Source: Bacillota bacterium (lineage in GTDB: Bacteria; Bacillota; Clostridia; TANB77; UBA1234). Taken from it: a stretch of DNA of 64,000 nucleotides. The stretch's first letter is position 1. Each line of letters starts with the position of its first letter. Where the stretch lies: positions 1 to 64,000 of the forward strand of contig JAEEHF010000085.1 of NCBI GenBank assembly GCA_016280725.1, in the 5' to 3' direction. Shown piece by piece: positions 33,815 through 42,005 of the stretch. The notes beneath the pieces were generated by a model. That model was not told the origin of the DNA. It saw only the letters and a list, made by a program, of their open reading frames with translations, and made no database searches. Both the position numbers and the translations under genes were made by a program.

Positions 33815-34525
33815 TTATAGTAGTTTAAATATTAAGTCGGTCCCATCTGCTTTTTTAAGATTTATGTCAAAAACTTGTTCGGACCAATCAGTTGGTATAG
33901 AATCAACGCCATAATATAATCCAGCAAAAGTACAAGCTAAACCAACAATGTCAGAATTAGTATCTTTAAGATTTGAAGCTTTTTCATAACAAGATACATA
34001 GTCCTCTGAAAATATAAAAGACCATAATGCAGCAAAGAAAATGTCTTTTTCTTGTGTACTACATATAACTTCTGATTCTAGAATGTCGAATTCTGGTAAA
34101 ATATTAAGAATATCAGTTTTATCAATTTTAAACCATAGAATATCATGAAGAAGATGTATAAATTCTACACAAAGAGACTGAATTTTTTCATCCTGATTCA
34201 TAACATTAACTATTTTTCGAATCGTGTCATCAAGTTCATGATGGTGTAACCCGAAAATATCCGCAAACGTTAAAGGTGAAATAGCATATAATATCGATCC
34301 GGTATTTTTGATTTCTGAAATACGATTACAAATATCATTAAGACATACATGCTCTTTTTCAAAAATGCTGTCCATTATTGCAGTCATAACGACAATATTA
34401 TCAATAGAATCGTTGGGTTTTTCATAAATGCAAACATCTTTTACTGGATCTATGAAATATCTAATTTTGCCAACATATGCTCCGCAAAGCATTCCCTCAG
34501 ATGTACGTGCAACTTTTGTTTCCAC
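33815..34525 (-). CDS. ADP-ribosylglycohydrolase-like protein (DraG family)
   Basis: Encodes 236 residues with a GTG start behind GGGG. The C-terminus ASNLKDTNSDIVGLACTFAG then LYYGVDSIPTDW closely follows the DraG/ARH pattern (NLGGDTDTxAAIxGAxAGAxYG..iPxxW), but the metal-binding DTD reads NSD. The N-terminal SEGMLCGAYVGK and VMTAIMDS correspond to the first metal site, also altered. It may reverse or bind ADP-ribose on proteins, for instance to blunt host defence. Activity is uncertain because of the substitutions. Confidence 0.7.
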   Translation of the reverse strand: METKVARTSEGMLCGAYVGKIRYFIDPVKDVCIYEKPNDSIDNIVVMTAIMDSIFEKEHVCLNDICNRISEIKNTGSILYAISPLTFADIFGLHHHELDDTIRKIVNVMNQDEKIQSLCVEFIHLLHDILWFKIDKTDILNILPEFDILESEVICSTQEKDIFFAALWSFIFSEDYVSCYEKASNLKDTNSDIVGLACTFAGLYYGVDSIPTDWSEQVFDINLKKADGTDLIFKLL

Positions 34526-34550
34526 AATTATCCCCTTAACAAATAAAAAA

Positions 34551-34579
34551 GAGAAGGACTCGTTTTATGAATCCTTCTC
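34551..34579 (-). terminator. Strong intrinsic terminator
   Basis: GAGAAGGATTC/GAGTCCTTCTC stem followed by TTTTTTATT on the minus strand, 8 bases beyond the stop codon at 34587. It closes a one-gene unit. Confidence 0.85.
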
Positions 34580-34586
34580 GACAAAT

Positions 34587-34754
34587 CTATCGTAGCATTC
34601 GTCTCACTTGCCGCTCTGCCAGTCGACGGTCTCGACAACCTTTGCGATATCCATCCGCATGGCCCCACCGGTATCCCGCATACATGCAAAGAACCAGCAG
34701 AACCATGAAGAACAAATACATCCAGTCATAGACTGTGATTTCAGAACTTAGCAT
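34587..34754 (-). CDS. Small membrane protein, 55 residues
   Basis: Short gene MLSSEITVYDWMYLFFMVLL..., one membrane helix at about 12-28, then a strongly basic tail (YRKGCRDRRLAERQVRRMLR). GGAG lies 6 bases before ATG. Own promoter and terminator and clearly higher G+C than its neighbours, so a cassette-type gene. Function unknown. Confidence 0.8.
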   Translation of the reverse strand: MLSSEITVYDWMYLFFMVLLVLCMYAGYRWGHADGYRKGCRDRRLAERQVRRMLR

Positions 34755-34782
34755 TGCATTCTCCTTTCTCTACTACGTACCT

Positions 34783-34808
34783 ATAAAAGAGAAAGTTTTT
34801 TCTGCGAG
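34783..34808 (-). promoter_or_regulatory. Phage-type promoter for the 34587 gene
   Basis: CTCGCA (34803-34808), 14 bases with AC, TTTTAT (34783-34788), AGG. Confidence 0.65.
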
Positions 34809-34812
34809 AATA

Positions 34813-35133
34813 TCAATCGAATAGGTTATTTGAATCTGGTATAGCAATCGCTTCCGCTTGACTAGGATGCACAATACATTCTATTTGTTTCATTACACGA
34901 CAAACCATTTCACCATTACTAACATTTGTATTAATTTCAAAGAAATTATTTTGATACATATCGGAAGTAATCATACACCGATATCCAACTTTAGTAAAAG
35001 CAAACCATATAATATAAATAGTTTCAAAATCTATATCCATATTATTATCTTTGAACCATTGCATAACAATATGCTTTGCTTCATTGGATCGTTTATTATA
35101 TTGATAATCGTACATCGCTTTCTTATGAGCCAT
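34813..35133 (-). CDS. DUF6275-like phage protein
   Basis: Encodes 106 residues. The core NEAKHIVMQWFKDN..IYIIWFAFTKVGYRCMITSDMYQN then FFEI follows the DUF6275 pattern (short helical start, then strand-rich VVWFxKxLxNWKAxxST). Function unknown. AAAGG upstream of ATG is distant. Confidence 0.6.
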   Translation of the reverse strand: MAHKKAMYDYQYNKRSNEAKHIVMQWFKDNNMDIDFETIYIIWFAFTKVGYRCMITSDMYQNNFFEINTNVSNGEMVCRVMKQIECIVHPSQAEAIAIPDSNNLFD

Positions 35134-35153
35134 AATAAACTTAATACCTTTCT

Positions 35154-35369
35154 TTAATCATTTAATAAATTAATCAGTGCTGATATGTCGGAATCCATTT
35201 GACCTAACGTATCGCTGAGTGATACTGCAATATCAACTGTTTCATCGCTATCATACACACTGGATACACCTAAATCAAGTAAACCTATAAGTTTATGAAT
35301 TTGGGGTTCTAGTTGTACAATTCTTTTCATATTTTGTTTGATAATGTTTTTCTTATCAGATTTAGTCAT
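35154..35369 (-). CDS. Small helical protein
   Basis: Encodes 71 residues from ATG at 35369; longer frames only run through the end of thyX. Two helices with a short acidic loop. Start overlaps the thyX stop (ATGACTAA). Not recognised. Confidence 0.65.
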   Translation of the reverse strand: MTKSDKKNIIKQNMKRIVQLEPQIHKLIGLLDLGVSSVYDSDETVDIAVSLSDTLGQMDSDISALINLLND

Positions 35370-36018
35370 ATACAACTTCATTTCCATTCCAATACGGAAT
35401 ATCATCAAATATACATGGTAATTCTTTTTTAAGATGTTTAAGAACCGGAATCATAGCCTCGCGCATTTGATAATGAGCTTCTTTAGAACAACGTAGTTTA
35501 AGAATATGCCGCCATTCTCGATAATTGGCGGTTATAATAAGTTCTGTTTTAACGTCATTCGTCAATGCATTTCGTGCAGTATCTGTACTGCATCCAAGTT
35601 TAAGTCGATTGAAATAATTTCGTTCAACATTTTCACATTCGCTAAGCCATTCTTCAAGCATAAAACCTTCAGGAATAGCAGAATCACGAATAAAAATAAC
35701 CTCTTTTCCAAATCTGTCTCGTTCATAGCAACAATATCGCGAACTTTCTTGATTTGGACTCATCATTCTATGGCGAACTAATTCATGAGATACTCCTCGA
35801 TTCGTAATAAATATAACCGAAAGAGATGAGTGCTCAAATGGTGACATGTGCGGATTATCTGGATTACGTTTCTTAAGTCGACTTACAAACTTACAACGCT
35901 CTTCATGAGTAGCAAGATCACCAGACTTATAACAAATCCTAGCAGCTCGAGTAATCCTACGAATATCCTCTTCTGGTTCGAAGTGATCGATTTCAAAACT
36001 TTGATCAATTACTTTCAT
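35362..36018 (-). CDS. thyX: FAD-dependent thymidylate synthase
   Basis: Encodes 218 residues. The ThyX signature is complete: ELVRHRMMSPNQESSRY (RHRxxSxxxxSxR), with SPFEHSSLSVIF for FAD/dUMP contacts and an ITANYREWRHILKLRCSKEA segment near the C-terminus. It makes dTMP from dUMP using methylene-tetrahydrofolate and NAD(P)H, supporting phage DNA synthesis. GGGAG precedes ATG. Nearby MazG-like and kinase genes fit nucleotide supply. Confidence 0.95.
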   Translation of the reverse strand: MKVIDQSFEIDHFEPEEDIRRITRAARICYKSGDLATHEERCKFVSRLKKRNPDNPHMSPFEHSSLSVIFITNRGVSHELVRHRMMSPNQESSRYCCYERDRFGKEVIFIRDSAIPEGFMLEEWLSECENVERNYFNRLKLGCSTDTARNALTNDVKTELIITANYREWRHILKLRCSKEAHYQMREAMIPVLKHLKKELPCIFDDIPYWNGNEVVYD

Positions 36019-36079
36019 AAATATAGCTCCCTAATATAAGCTTCCATCATCGAGTCATACGATCGTTGTCTGCTCATTG

Positions 36080-36517
36080 CTACACATCAGAGTTTTCAAT
36101 CATTTCGTTTACAAGTACTTCCCAAGTAGCACTATCACCAAAGACTCGATCGAATGTAACAGTCAAAGAAATTACGTTTTTACCAGTTTTCTCTTTTATC
36201 TCATTAATATGCCGCTCATCAAGAATATACACTTGTTGTTTCTCTACATCCATAACAATAGATGGAAGTTTATTAGAAAAATCTTCAAAAAATCCAATAC
36301 CCGCAAATCTAATAGGTGGCTGTGTATAGGGGACATCATCTGCATATTGCGGAGGAGAAGGAAATTCCCACCAACCATTTTGAATAAATAACGTATCTGT
36401 ATTGTATTCTAATCGAATAAGCATGCCAGCCATGGCTATAATAGAAACATAATATCGGTATTGCGTTGGAACTTTTTTGGCCTCAATAATAGATTCGGCA
36501 TCGCTAAAAGTTAACAT
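36080..36517 (-). CDS. Hypothetical protein
   Basis: Encodes 145 residues from ATG at 36517 (GAGG 5 bases upstream, overlapping the upstream stop). Contains a Trp/Pro-rich QNGWWEFPSPPQYADDVPYT stretch and a C-terminal alpha/beta part. Not recognised. Confidence 0.7.
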   Translation of the reverse strand: MLTFSDAESIIEAKKVPTQYRYYVSIIAMAGMLIRLEYNTDTLFIQNGWWEFPSPPQYADDVPYTQPPIRFAGIGFFEDFSNKLPSIVMDVEKQQVYILDERHINEIKEKTGKNVISLTVTFDRVFGDSATWEVLVNEMIENSDV

Positions 36518-36518
36518 A

Positions 36519-36827
36519 TCATCCTCTATTTTCATTACGGTTGACCCATCGTTCTGCTTTTTCAAAATATGTTTTCCAGTTTACAACCAACCCACAAGCA
36601 TATGCACTGAGAGTAACATCGGAAAATTCTTCTTCGAGGTTTTTATCTATTTCATCCATATTTTTTGGAGTGTAATTTTCATCTCGAAGTTTTCTAGCTT
36701 TTTTCAAACAAGCTTGAGCTAATTCTGTACATTCTTCGGCTAATTGTTCATATCTTGCTGCTTCTGGAATAATTTTTCTAATTCTCTTAAGATATATATC
36801 TGTCATGTCCATTCTATTATCGCACAT
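36519..36827 (-). CDS. MazG-like nucleotide pyrophosphohydrolase
   Basis: Encodes 102 residues. EQLAEECTELAQACLKKARK followed by LEEEFSDVTL gives the ExxE..ExxD metal-binding helices of all-alpha NTP pyrophosphatases. It probably hydrolyses (d)NTPs or lowers alarmone-type nucleotides. GGAG ahead of ATG; sits in a nucleotide-metabolism cluster with thyX. Confidence 0.8.
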   Translation of the reverse strand: MCDNRMDMTDIYLKRIRKIIPEAARYEQLAEECTELAQACLKKARKLRDENYTPKNMDEIDKNLEEEFSDVTLSAYACGLVVNWKTYFEKAERWVNRNENRG

Positions 36828-37047
36828 AATTACTCCAGTCTATGCCTGCACCACAATATCCACAATATTTATGATCTTTATTTTTTATCAATTTACCACA
36901 GTTAAAACATTTTGGATTTTCTTTATCGATATTGTCTACTTTAAATGTAGCTGGATGTATTGCTATAGCATTTCCATAATGTTCTTTTATTAAAAAATTA
37001 AACATATCGAAATTGTATTTTGTTATAGGAACAATTTCTAATTTCAT
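36817..37047 (-). CDS. Zinc-ribbon protein
   Basis: Encodes 76 residues. C-terminal zinc ribbon CFNCGKLIKNKDHKYCGYCG (about 47-66), with an N-terminal alpha/beta part. TAATG overlap with the kinase gene. Probably an adaptor or nucleic-acid binder. Confidence 0.75.
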   Translation of the reverse strand: MKLEIVPITKYNFDMFNFLIKEHYGNAIAIHPATFKVDNIDKENPKCFNCGKLIKNKDHKYCGYCGAGIDWSNYVR

Positions 37048-37538
37048 TAAAATCTCGCAATCAAGTCATAACCTTCGAATATAATTGGCGGATGCTTTCT
37101 GAGATTGAAATACATCTTCTCTATTACATCTTCTGGTACAATTCGACTCCGCTCGTCATTTCGTCTGATGCATTCGGAGATAGGAGTAGTAGACATAATG
37201 CAAATGATGGTATAAGCATAATCCTTGCACACATCAATTATTTTATATCGATATGTGGATCTGCAATTAGTAGCATCGTAAATAACGTTCTTTCCATTTT
37301 CAAGATTCGTTCTTAGTTGTCCATAAACTCGTCCGAAAACAACATCATTCTGTGTCTGGTTACTAATATCTCCGGTGACTTCTTCTCTGATTTTATCAGG
37401 AGAAATAATTACAAAATTATCAAATTTATCGCAAATACTTTCAGCGATAGTAGTTTTTCCAGAACCTGGAGGACCAACCATAATTATAAGAATACCACCA
37501 TGTTCTAAATCCAAAGTGTTTATAAAATCAAAATTCAT
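37047..37538 (-). CDS. Polynucleotide kinase-like P-loop protein
   Basis: Encodes 163 residues. Walker A MVGPPGSGKTT (about 20-30), IISPDKIREEVTGD, NVIYDATNCR and a basic lid RRNDERSRIVPEDVIEKM match the 5'-kinase domain of T4 Pnkp and related RNA/DNA kinases. It probably phosphorylates 5' ends in nucleic-acid repair, without a phosphatase domain. AAGG precedes ATG. Confidence 0.85.
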   Translation of the reverse strand: MNFDFINTLDLEHGGILIIMVGPPGSGKTTIAESICDKFDNFVIISPDKIREEVTGDISNQTQNDVVFGRVYGQLRTNLENGKNVIYDATNCRSTYRYKIIDVCKDYAYTIICIMSTTPISECIRRNDERSRIVPEDVIEKMYFNLRKHPPIIFEGYDLIARF

Positions 37539-37551
37539 TTTTATTAACCTT

Positions 37552-37740
37552 TCATAGTTTGTACGGTTCTATTTTCCAAGCTTTATTCGGCATAATCGTA
37601 AAAATAACAGGTTGCTTATTATCAAACCATATAGTGATTGCATTTCCTCCATGTGATTTAAAACGCTGGGCTTCTTTAGCTACACTCGGAAAAATGGATT
37701 TGAAAAAATTCCAAATATCAATAGCACTACGAGTTACCAT
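37552..37740 (-). CDS. Hypothetical small protein
   Basis: Encodes 62 residues, basic with a central NAITIWFDNKQPVIFTIMP beta stretch. GAGG before ATG. Not recognised. Confidence 0.65.
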   Translation of the reverse strand: MVTRSAIDIWNFFKSIFPSVAKEAQRFKSHGGNAITIWFDNKQPVIFTIMPNKAWKIEPYKL

Positions 37741-37741
37741 A

Positions 37742-38143
37742 TTAATCCTCGCTTTTAGATGGTAATTTTATATGAAAAATAGCTTTTGTAGCATAGCATT
37801 GATGTGTTTTGTAATCCGTATTTTTAGAATATAATTTTAATCCAAGTTCTCGTATAGACACTAATGATAAAGGCATTTTAGATATTCTATTGTCATCTAA
37901 ATCTAAAGATGTAGCACGTATTCCATTAATACGAATCTTAGTAGCATTAGTAAGCGCAATGGAAATAATAAAAATATCATCATTGTTCATATAAGTTGGA
38001 ACTATTCCTAAAGTCATGAATTTTACAACATCTTTTTTATTAATTTTTACATCAATATAAAAACCTCTATTATCTTTTTTAATAAAAGACGCTGGTCGAA
38101 CTATAGTAGAAAAATCATTATCTTCGAAAAAGCAATTTCTCAT
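37742..38143 (-). CDS. Hypothetical protein
   Basis: Encodes 133 residues from ATG at 38143, 2 bases below the upstream stop; in-frame ATGs up to 38170 overlap the previous gene. Contains IRATSLDLDDNRISKMPLSL, reminiscent of a single leucine-rich-repeat turn. Not otherwise recognised. Confidence 0.6.
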   Translation of the reverse strand: MRNCFFEDNDFSTIVRPASFIKKDNRGFYIDVKINKKDVVKFMTLGIVPTYMNNDDIFIISIALTNATKIRINGIRATSLDLDDNRISKMPLSLVSIRELGLKLYSKNTDYKTHQCYATKAIFHIKLPSKSED

Positions 38144-38144
38144 G

Positions 38145-38465
38145 TTAAGTTCTCTCATGTTCTTCATCAACAGTTCGGTTCATAAATGCTAATTCTTTAC
38201 TTTCTTCAGGATCATTACTCCAGATCCCTACTTCTAGTTCATGATGACTATAGTCTCCATTCTCTCGTTCTTTCATCATTACCTGGTCTATTTCATTTTG
38301 AGAGGGTTCCCATTGATCCCAAAAGTCGTATGCATCATCATAATTATCAAATGTACCTCCATCCCAATGATGAATATACTCATTAGCTTGTTCGCTGTAA
38401 ATGTTGGCTGCGACTGTAAAAGTAGCGTTTTTATTGCGCGGTTCTTCTCCTAAGTCAACAAGCAT
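38145..38465 (-). CDS. Hypothetical acidic protein
   Basis: Encodes 106 residues, acidic and aromatic, with EYIHHWDGGTFDNYDDAYDF and SHHELEVGIW. GGGAT before ATG. Not recognised. Confidence 0.7.
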   Translation of the reverse strand: MLVDLGEEPRNKNATFTVAANIYSEQANEYIHHWDGGTFDNYDDAYDFWDQWEPSQNEIDQVMMKERENGDYSHHELEVGIWSNDPEESKELAFMNRTVDEEHERT

Positions 38466-38477
38466 GATCTTTTATCC

Positions 38478-39110
38478 CTAATCTTCTAGATTTTCTAGTT
38501 CTTTTAGTTCGCCAGTACTGATATTAAGACTTCCTAATTTGCAGATAGACTCATCCAGAAAGAACCACAACTCGTCATGCTCTGCGTAAAATTTCTTATC
38601 TTGTAATCCATGTTTACGAATCAATCTACAAATATCAGCGCCTGTTACATAGTCTCTTGGAGAATCGATTTCCATTAGGTATTCGGGAATCATTTCACCA
38701 TTGTAAATATACTGAGCCACTCGAAGTACTTGTAGTTTACTTCTACCAAGTTGATTGAGCTTTAGAAGTTGTTCATCAGTAAAATGATTTATGTCGGTTT
38801 TATGAGACTCAATGTCATCCAAAGTTATTCCAAGATCAATTTTACGTCTGGAATCAGAATCATGGTTGTATCTATAAAACACATTAAAACAACCTCTAGC
38901 TCTACGTTCATCAACTTTAAGTTCTTTAACTGCTTCAATTATAGCAATATAAAATGGATGCTCAGAACAGAGTCGTTGATGTTCTTTAGCTTTTTGTACA
39001 AGAGCTACAGAATTAGCATAACTCGTATGAAACTCAGCTGAAATATCATCAAGACTTTTACCTGAATTATACATATTCCAAACTTCTTCATATCTTGTGA
39101 ATACTTCCAT
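38478..39110 (-). CDS. HTH plus alpha-CTD-like protein, longest copy
   Basis: Encodes 210 residues. The N-terminus WNMYNSGKSLDDISAEFHTS (about 11-30) fits a helix-turn-helix. INHFTDEQLLKLNQLGRSKL then QVLRVAQYI (about 107-135) is an alpha-CTD-like helix-hairpin-helix. A further 70-residue C-terminal part (YVTGADICRLIRKHGL..) has no match. Related in layout to the 27319 and 41037 proteins. Confidence 0.65.
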   Translation of the reverse strand: MEVFTRYEEVWNMYNSGKSLDDISAEFHTSYANSVALVQKAKEHQRLCSEHPFYIAIIEAVKELKVDERRARGCFNVFYRYNHDSDSRRKIDLGITLDDIESHKTDINHFTDEQLLKLNQLGRSKLQVLRVAQYIYNGEMIPEYLMEIDSPRDYVTGADICRLIRKHGLQDKKFYAEHDELWFFLDESICKLGSLNISTGELKELENLED

Positions 39111-39115
39111 AACTA

Positions 39116-39368
39116 TTATTCGCTTTCTATGAGCTTTAATTCTTTACCTTTTCGCATCTCTGCGAATATACCTTGTTCATCAAATTCTTCAATAACAATT
39201 TCACCAGCTCGAAGAGGTGTAAACTTTGTTGGAGGAAAATCGGGAGTAATCTTACTAATCGAATGCTCTACGTTAGGCGTGTGACAGCATTCTCCTCCAT
39301 TTTTGTAACAATATCGCTTATTGTATTCATCACATGCATAACCATCACAAAAAATATAATTTATCCAT
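39116..39368 (-). pseudogene. Frameshifted Cys-rich small gene (A6/T6 homopolymer)
   Basis: ATG at 39368 (GGAG 9 bases upstream) opens MDKLYF and then hits TGA. Shifting +1 at the six-base run 39349-39354 gives an uninterrupted 76-residue continuation CDGYACDEYNKRYCYKNGG... to TAA at 39116. It has four Cys, a likely metal site and protein-like composition. One base too many in the run is the simplest reading; programmed slippage or a sequencing error are alternatives. Confidence 0.65.
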
Positions 39369-39369
39369 T

Positions 39370-39714
39370 TTAAATAACTCCGAGATCAGCTAGAATATCA
39401 TACATGTCATCGCCATTACGTTTGCGTCGATCTATTACTGCTCTATCTCGATTAGTCAATTTACGACAAAGTTGCCATCTATGTCCAGATCTTCTATCAT
39501 AATAAGTATAATCTGCTCGACGATGTTCCGAACGCATTCTATGTGATACTATAAGACTTTGACTGGATCTAAGTAATAAAGCAATAGACGTTATAATAGA
39601 TACAGCTGCTTGTGGATTATCTATAGCCCATTCACCAGTTTTCCTTACTTTTTCAATGCCGGAATGATATGTGTCAGAAAGTGTATCCAATATTCTGCGC
39701 TTATTTTTGATCAT
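39370..39714 (-). CDS. Small membrane protein with basic tail
   Basis: Encodes 114 residues from ATG at 39714 (AAGGA upstream). The longer frame to 39813 reads through the terminator of the previous gene. A hydrophobic segment at about 38-55 (AAVSIITSIALLLRS) is followed by a very basic C-terminus. Function unknown. Confidence 0.7.
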   Translation of the reverse strand: MIKNKRRILDTLSDTYHSGIEKVRKTGEWAIDNPQAAVSIITSIALLLRSSQSLIVSHRMRSEHRRADYTYYDRRSGHRWQLCRKLTNRDRAVIDRRKRNGDDMYDILADLGVI

Positions 39715-39773
39715 TTGAAAAATCCTTCCAGGAAAAATTTCGATTTTAAAAAATATAATTAAAAGTAAAAAAA

Positions 39774-39800
39774 AGAGACCCACAGTTTTTGCAGGTCTCT
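39774..39800 (-). terminator. Terminator after the 39820 gene
   Basis: AGAGACC/GGTCTCT stem with a 13-base loop and TTTTTTTT tail on the minus strand, within 20 bases of the stop codon at 39820. Confidence 0.8.
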
Positions 39801-39819
39801 CTAAGTAGTACATAGATTC

Positions 39820-40020
39820 TTACTTATCTACTCGCTTGTACAAGACACCGTCAATTATTTTGAACGACGGGTTGTCATTTGATGATGATTGCTCTATGAA
39901 CTCGGATGCCAGCTCTTTCTTACCAGCGTCCTTTCCGAACTCATATATAGCACCTCCTACCAAATATACAACATAACATGCCGTTACTACATTGATAGTC
40001 TTGACAATTACTCTGAGCAT
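39820..40020 (-). CDS. Small single-helix membrane protein
   Basis: Encodes 66 residues from ATG at 40020; the frame to 40035 begins in its own ribosome site AAAGGAG. Membrane helix at about 7-30 (KTINVVTACYVVYLVGGAIY), then a Lys/Glu-rich tail. One-gene unit with its own promoter and terminator, and higher G+C than its neighbours. Confidence 0.8.
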   Translation of the reverse strand: MLRVIVKTINVVTACYVVYLVGGAIYEFGKDAGKKELASEFIEQSSSNDNPSFKIIDGVLYKRVDK

Positions 40021-40055
40021 GGTATCTCCTTTCATTATAGTCCATGCACTTACCT

Positions 40056-40081
40056 ATAACATAAACCGTATTTTTTGCGAT
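40056..40081 (-). promoter_or_regulatory. Phage-type promoter for the 39820 gene
   Basis: ATCGCA (40076-40081), 14 bases with AC, TGTTAT (40056-40061), AGG. Confidence 0.65.
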
Positions 40082-40084
40082 ATA

Positions 40085-40336
40085 TTACTTCGTATTATCT
40101 ATAACTTTTTGAAAATCTTTTAACGCATTGTTAAGCTGTCTAATTTTATCAGATAAGATTGTTATTTTTTCTATAAGATTTTCGTTATTGATACTATGTT
40201 CTTGTAAGTACATCTCTATGAGGTTTTTAGATTCGGTAAGTTGTCTGATAGATTCTTTAGTTTTCTCTATTTCACGAAATAGAAAACTGGAATTATCATT
40301 AGGATTTATAGACAAGTGGGGTTCATCAATTCGCAT
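40085..40336 (-). CDS. Coiled-coil protein
   Basis: Encodes 83 residues, nearly all heptad-like helix (REIEKTKESIRQLTESKNLI, KITILSDKIRQLNNALKDFQ). ATG overlaps the upstream gene by 11 bases, GGAG upstream. Probably oligomeric. Function unknown. Confidence 0.75.
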   Translation of the reverse strand: MRIDEPHLSINPNDNSSFLFREIEKTKESIRQLTESKNLIEMYLQEHSINNENLIEKITILSDKIRQLNNALKDFQKVIDNTK

Positions 40337-40634
40337 TATTGTGCTCCATATCTGATTTAGTAGGGATTAATCGACATATACTTTTTAATAAAGAACAGGT
40401 AAGAATAATTCTTCTAGCTATTTCTTCTATAAGAGTAGCAGTATTATATATAAAAGTTCTATCCAAGTTTTCGCATTTATCAGAAAATGGATGTTGAATC
40501 ATAATTGATATATGATTAATATCTTGTTTAAGCATTCTACTTCTATTTTCTACAATATTAGTTATTTGCTCACGATATTCATGTTCCATTATATCGGATA
40601 GCTCATCTATTTCATATTCTCGCGTGTCTATCAT
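40326..40634 (-). CDS. Hypothetical helical protein
   Basis: Encodes 102 residues, all helical, with a hydrophobic stretch IARRIILTCSLLKSICRLI near the C-terminus. Overlaps both neighbours (23 and 11 bases), forming a coupled trio. Not recognised. Confidence 0.65.
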   Translation of the reverse strand: MIDTREYEIDELSDIMEHEYREQITNIVENRSRMLKQDINHISIMIQHPFSDKCENLDRTFIYNTATLIEEIARRIILTCSLLKSICRLIPTKSDMEHNNAN

Positions 40635-40839
40635 TCAACTCTTTTTCTAATTTATTAGCAAGATCTATAAGATCTGTTGCTATTTTCCGAACAGATAATA
40701 TAATAGGAGAAAGATGCGTTTTATTCATAGGACACGTTGGTTTATAAATAGCTTGCATCCATTGTGCAGAGGTCATTATTCGAAAATAAAGTTTATAGTA
40801 ATATTTTCGAAGTTTTGCATTATGTAAAATATCATCCAT
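40612..40839 (-). CDS. Hypothetical helical protein
   Basis: Encodes 75 residues, basic and helical. Similar in size and style to its neighbour downstream (late hydrophobic helix, Leu/Ile-rich). Starts one base before the next upstream gene's stop. Not recognised. Confidence 0.65.
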   Translation of the reverse strand: MDDILHNAKLRKYYYKLYFRIMTSAQWMQAIYKPTCPMNKTHLSPIILSVRKIATDLIDLANKLEKELNDRHARI

Positions 40840-41028
40840 CTATTTATTATACCCCCTTATACATAAATCGTCACTATACTTTTGTCTAAAATATGGACGT
40901 CTCGTATAATACGGATGTCTAGATGCCTTCACTACTTGATATACAACATATATCACTCCAGCCATAACGACACAATCAGTCACCAATATACCGGTAAAGA
41001 AACCTTTTGCAAATTTAAAATCTGGCAT
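40840..41028 (-). CDS. Small single-helix membrane protein
   Basis: Encodes 62 residues: one membrane segment (GFFTGILVTDCVVMAGVIYV, about 9-28) and a basic, Tyr/Arg-rich tail. AGGAG before ATG. Function unknown. Confidence 0.7.
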   Translation of the reverse strand: MPDFKFAKGFFTGILVTDCVVMAGVIYVVYQVVKASRHPYYTRRPYFRQKYSDDLCIRGYNK

Positions 41029-41036
41029 AGTATCTC

Positions 41037-41390
41037 CTAAAGTTTTTGCGCATACTCAACAATATCTGCAGCTTTTTCTCCAAGCCAATCCATTTTAATT
41101 ACATCATTGCGAGTTAATTTTCGCCAACGGTTTTTAATGTTCAATCGTCTTTTACGTAATTCATTCTGTATACGTCCGTTTATCCAATCACTAGCTCCAA
41201 ATTTTTTACAAGCTATTACTATTTCTGGAACATCAGGATCATTATGATGTTCTCGATATGTAGCTAATTCATTGATTTGTCGGACTCTAACAATACTTAT
41301 ACCATATTCTTTTGCTAAATCAGAATATGATACACCTTGTTTATGTTTAGCTCGTATTTCTCTATTACGATCTATTTTTTCATGACTCAT
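41037..41390 (-). CDS. Sigma-region-4-like HTH plus alpha-CTD-like protein
   Basis: Encodes 117 residues from ATG at 41390, which overlaps the upstream stop (ATGA). REIRAKHKQGVSYSDLAKEY then GISIVRVRQINELA is a sigma-4-type helix-turn-helix; KLTRNDVIKMDWLGEKAADI near the C-terminus is an alpha-CTD-like module. Same two-module design as the 27319 protein (both start with RNREI), so clearly a paralogue. Confidence 0.7.
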   Translation of the reverse strand: MSHEKIDRNREIRAKHKQGVSYSDLAKEYGISIVRVRQINELATYREHHNDPDVPEIVIACKKFGASDWINGRIQNELRKRRLNIKNRWRKLTRNDVIKMDWLGEKAADIVEYAQKL

Positions 41391-41665
41391 GAAAATGCCC
41401 AAACTTGACGCGCGCCATTCATAAGATCTAATGTACCACCAGAAATTTTAATATACTTTTCATCTATATTTACATCATCCTTATCTTTGCAGAATATTAG
41501 TTTAAATGACCAAACATCTCTTTTTTTATCATTCGTTTTCTTAATGGAACTTAGTATAATTTGATTCTCTTTTTCAAAAAATGATCCACTGAAAAAATTA
41601 TTAAGTTCGTTTCTAAATTTATATGCATCTCTCTTTACAGGAAATTCGAATTCAATTGTTACCAT
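41387..41665 (-). CDS. Hypothetical protein
   Basis: Encodes 92 residues from ATG at 41665 (AAGGAAGG upstream). Alpha/beta, MVTIEFEFPVKRDAYKFRNE then IILSSIKKTNDKKRDVWSFK. Not recognised. Confidence 0.7.
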   Translation of the reverse strand: MVTIEFEFPVKRDAYKFRNELNNFFSGSFFEKENQIILSSIKKTNDKKRDVWSFKLIFCKDKDDVNIDEKYIKISGGTLDLMNGARQVWAFS

Positions 41666-41984
41666 AATTGTTTCCTTCCTTATTGATTTGACTGTTAAAT
41701 TTAAAACTATTTCTAAAAGACCAAGTGTCAATTGGTCGCTTAGCCATTAGATCTGATTGAACAGAAAAATATAATCGTTTAAGTTCTTCACTTTTATTAA
41801 TAAGTCTACGAAGTTCATCCTCTGTTACAACTTTACTAGCTATTGATTGTTTGTAATATTGTTGACTTTTTCTAAAAAATTCTTGACGAATCGTATTATA
41901 TTCTCTTTCTAGATTTGTTAATTTTTGTCTAATACTTGGGATTCCATTAAAATTTATGTCATTAGATCCTTCCTTCGATTCCAT
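41652..41984 (-). CDS. Hypothetical coiled-coil protein
   Basis: Encodes 110 residues, charged, Gln/Lys-rich helices (SIRQKLTNLEREYNTIRQEF) and a polar tail. Overlaps the next gene by 14 bases. Not recognised. Confidence 0.65.
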   Translation of the reverse strand: MESKEGSNDINFNGIPSIRQKLTNLEREYNTIRQEFFRKSQQYYKQSIASKVVTEDELRRLINKSEELKRLYFSVQSDLMAKRPIDTWSFRNSFKFNSQINKEGNNYGNN

Positions 41985-42005
41985 AACAAATATAAATCCT
42001 TTCTA

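Noticed and set aside
39715-39813. Hydrophobic N-terminal extension of the 39370 gene
   Set aside because: It reads through the terminator of the 39820 gene; AAGGA points to ATG at 39714.
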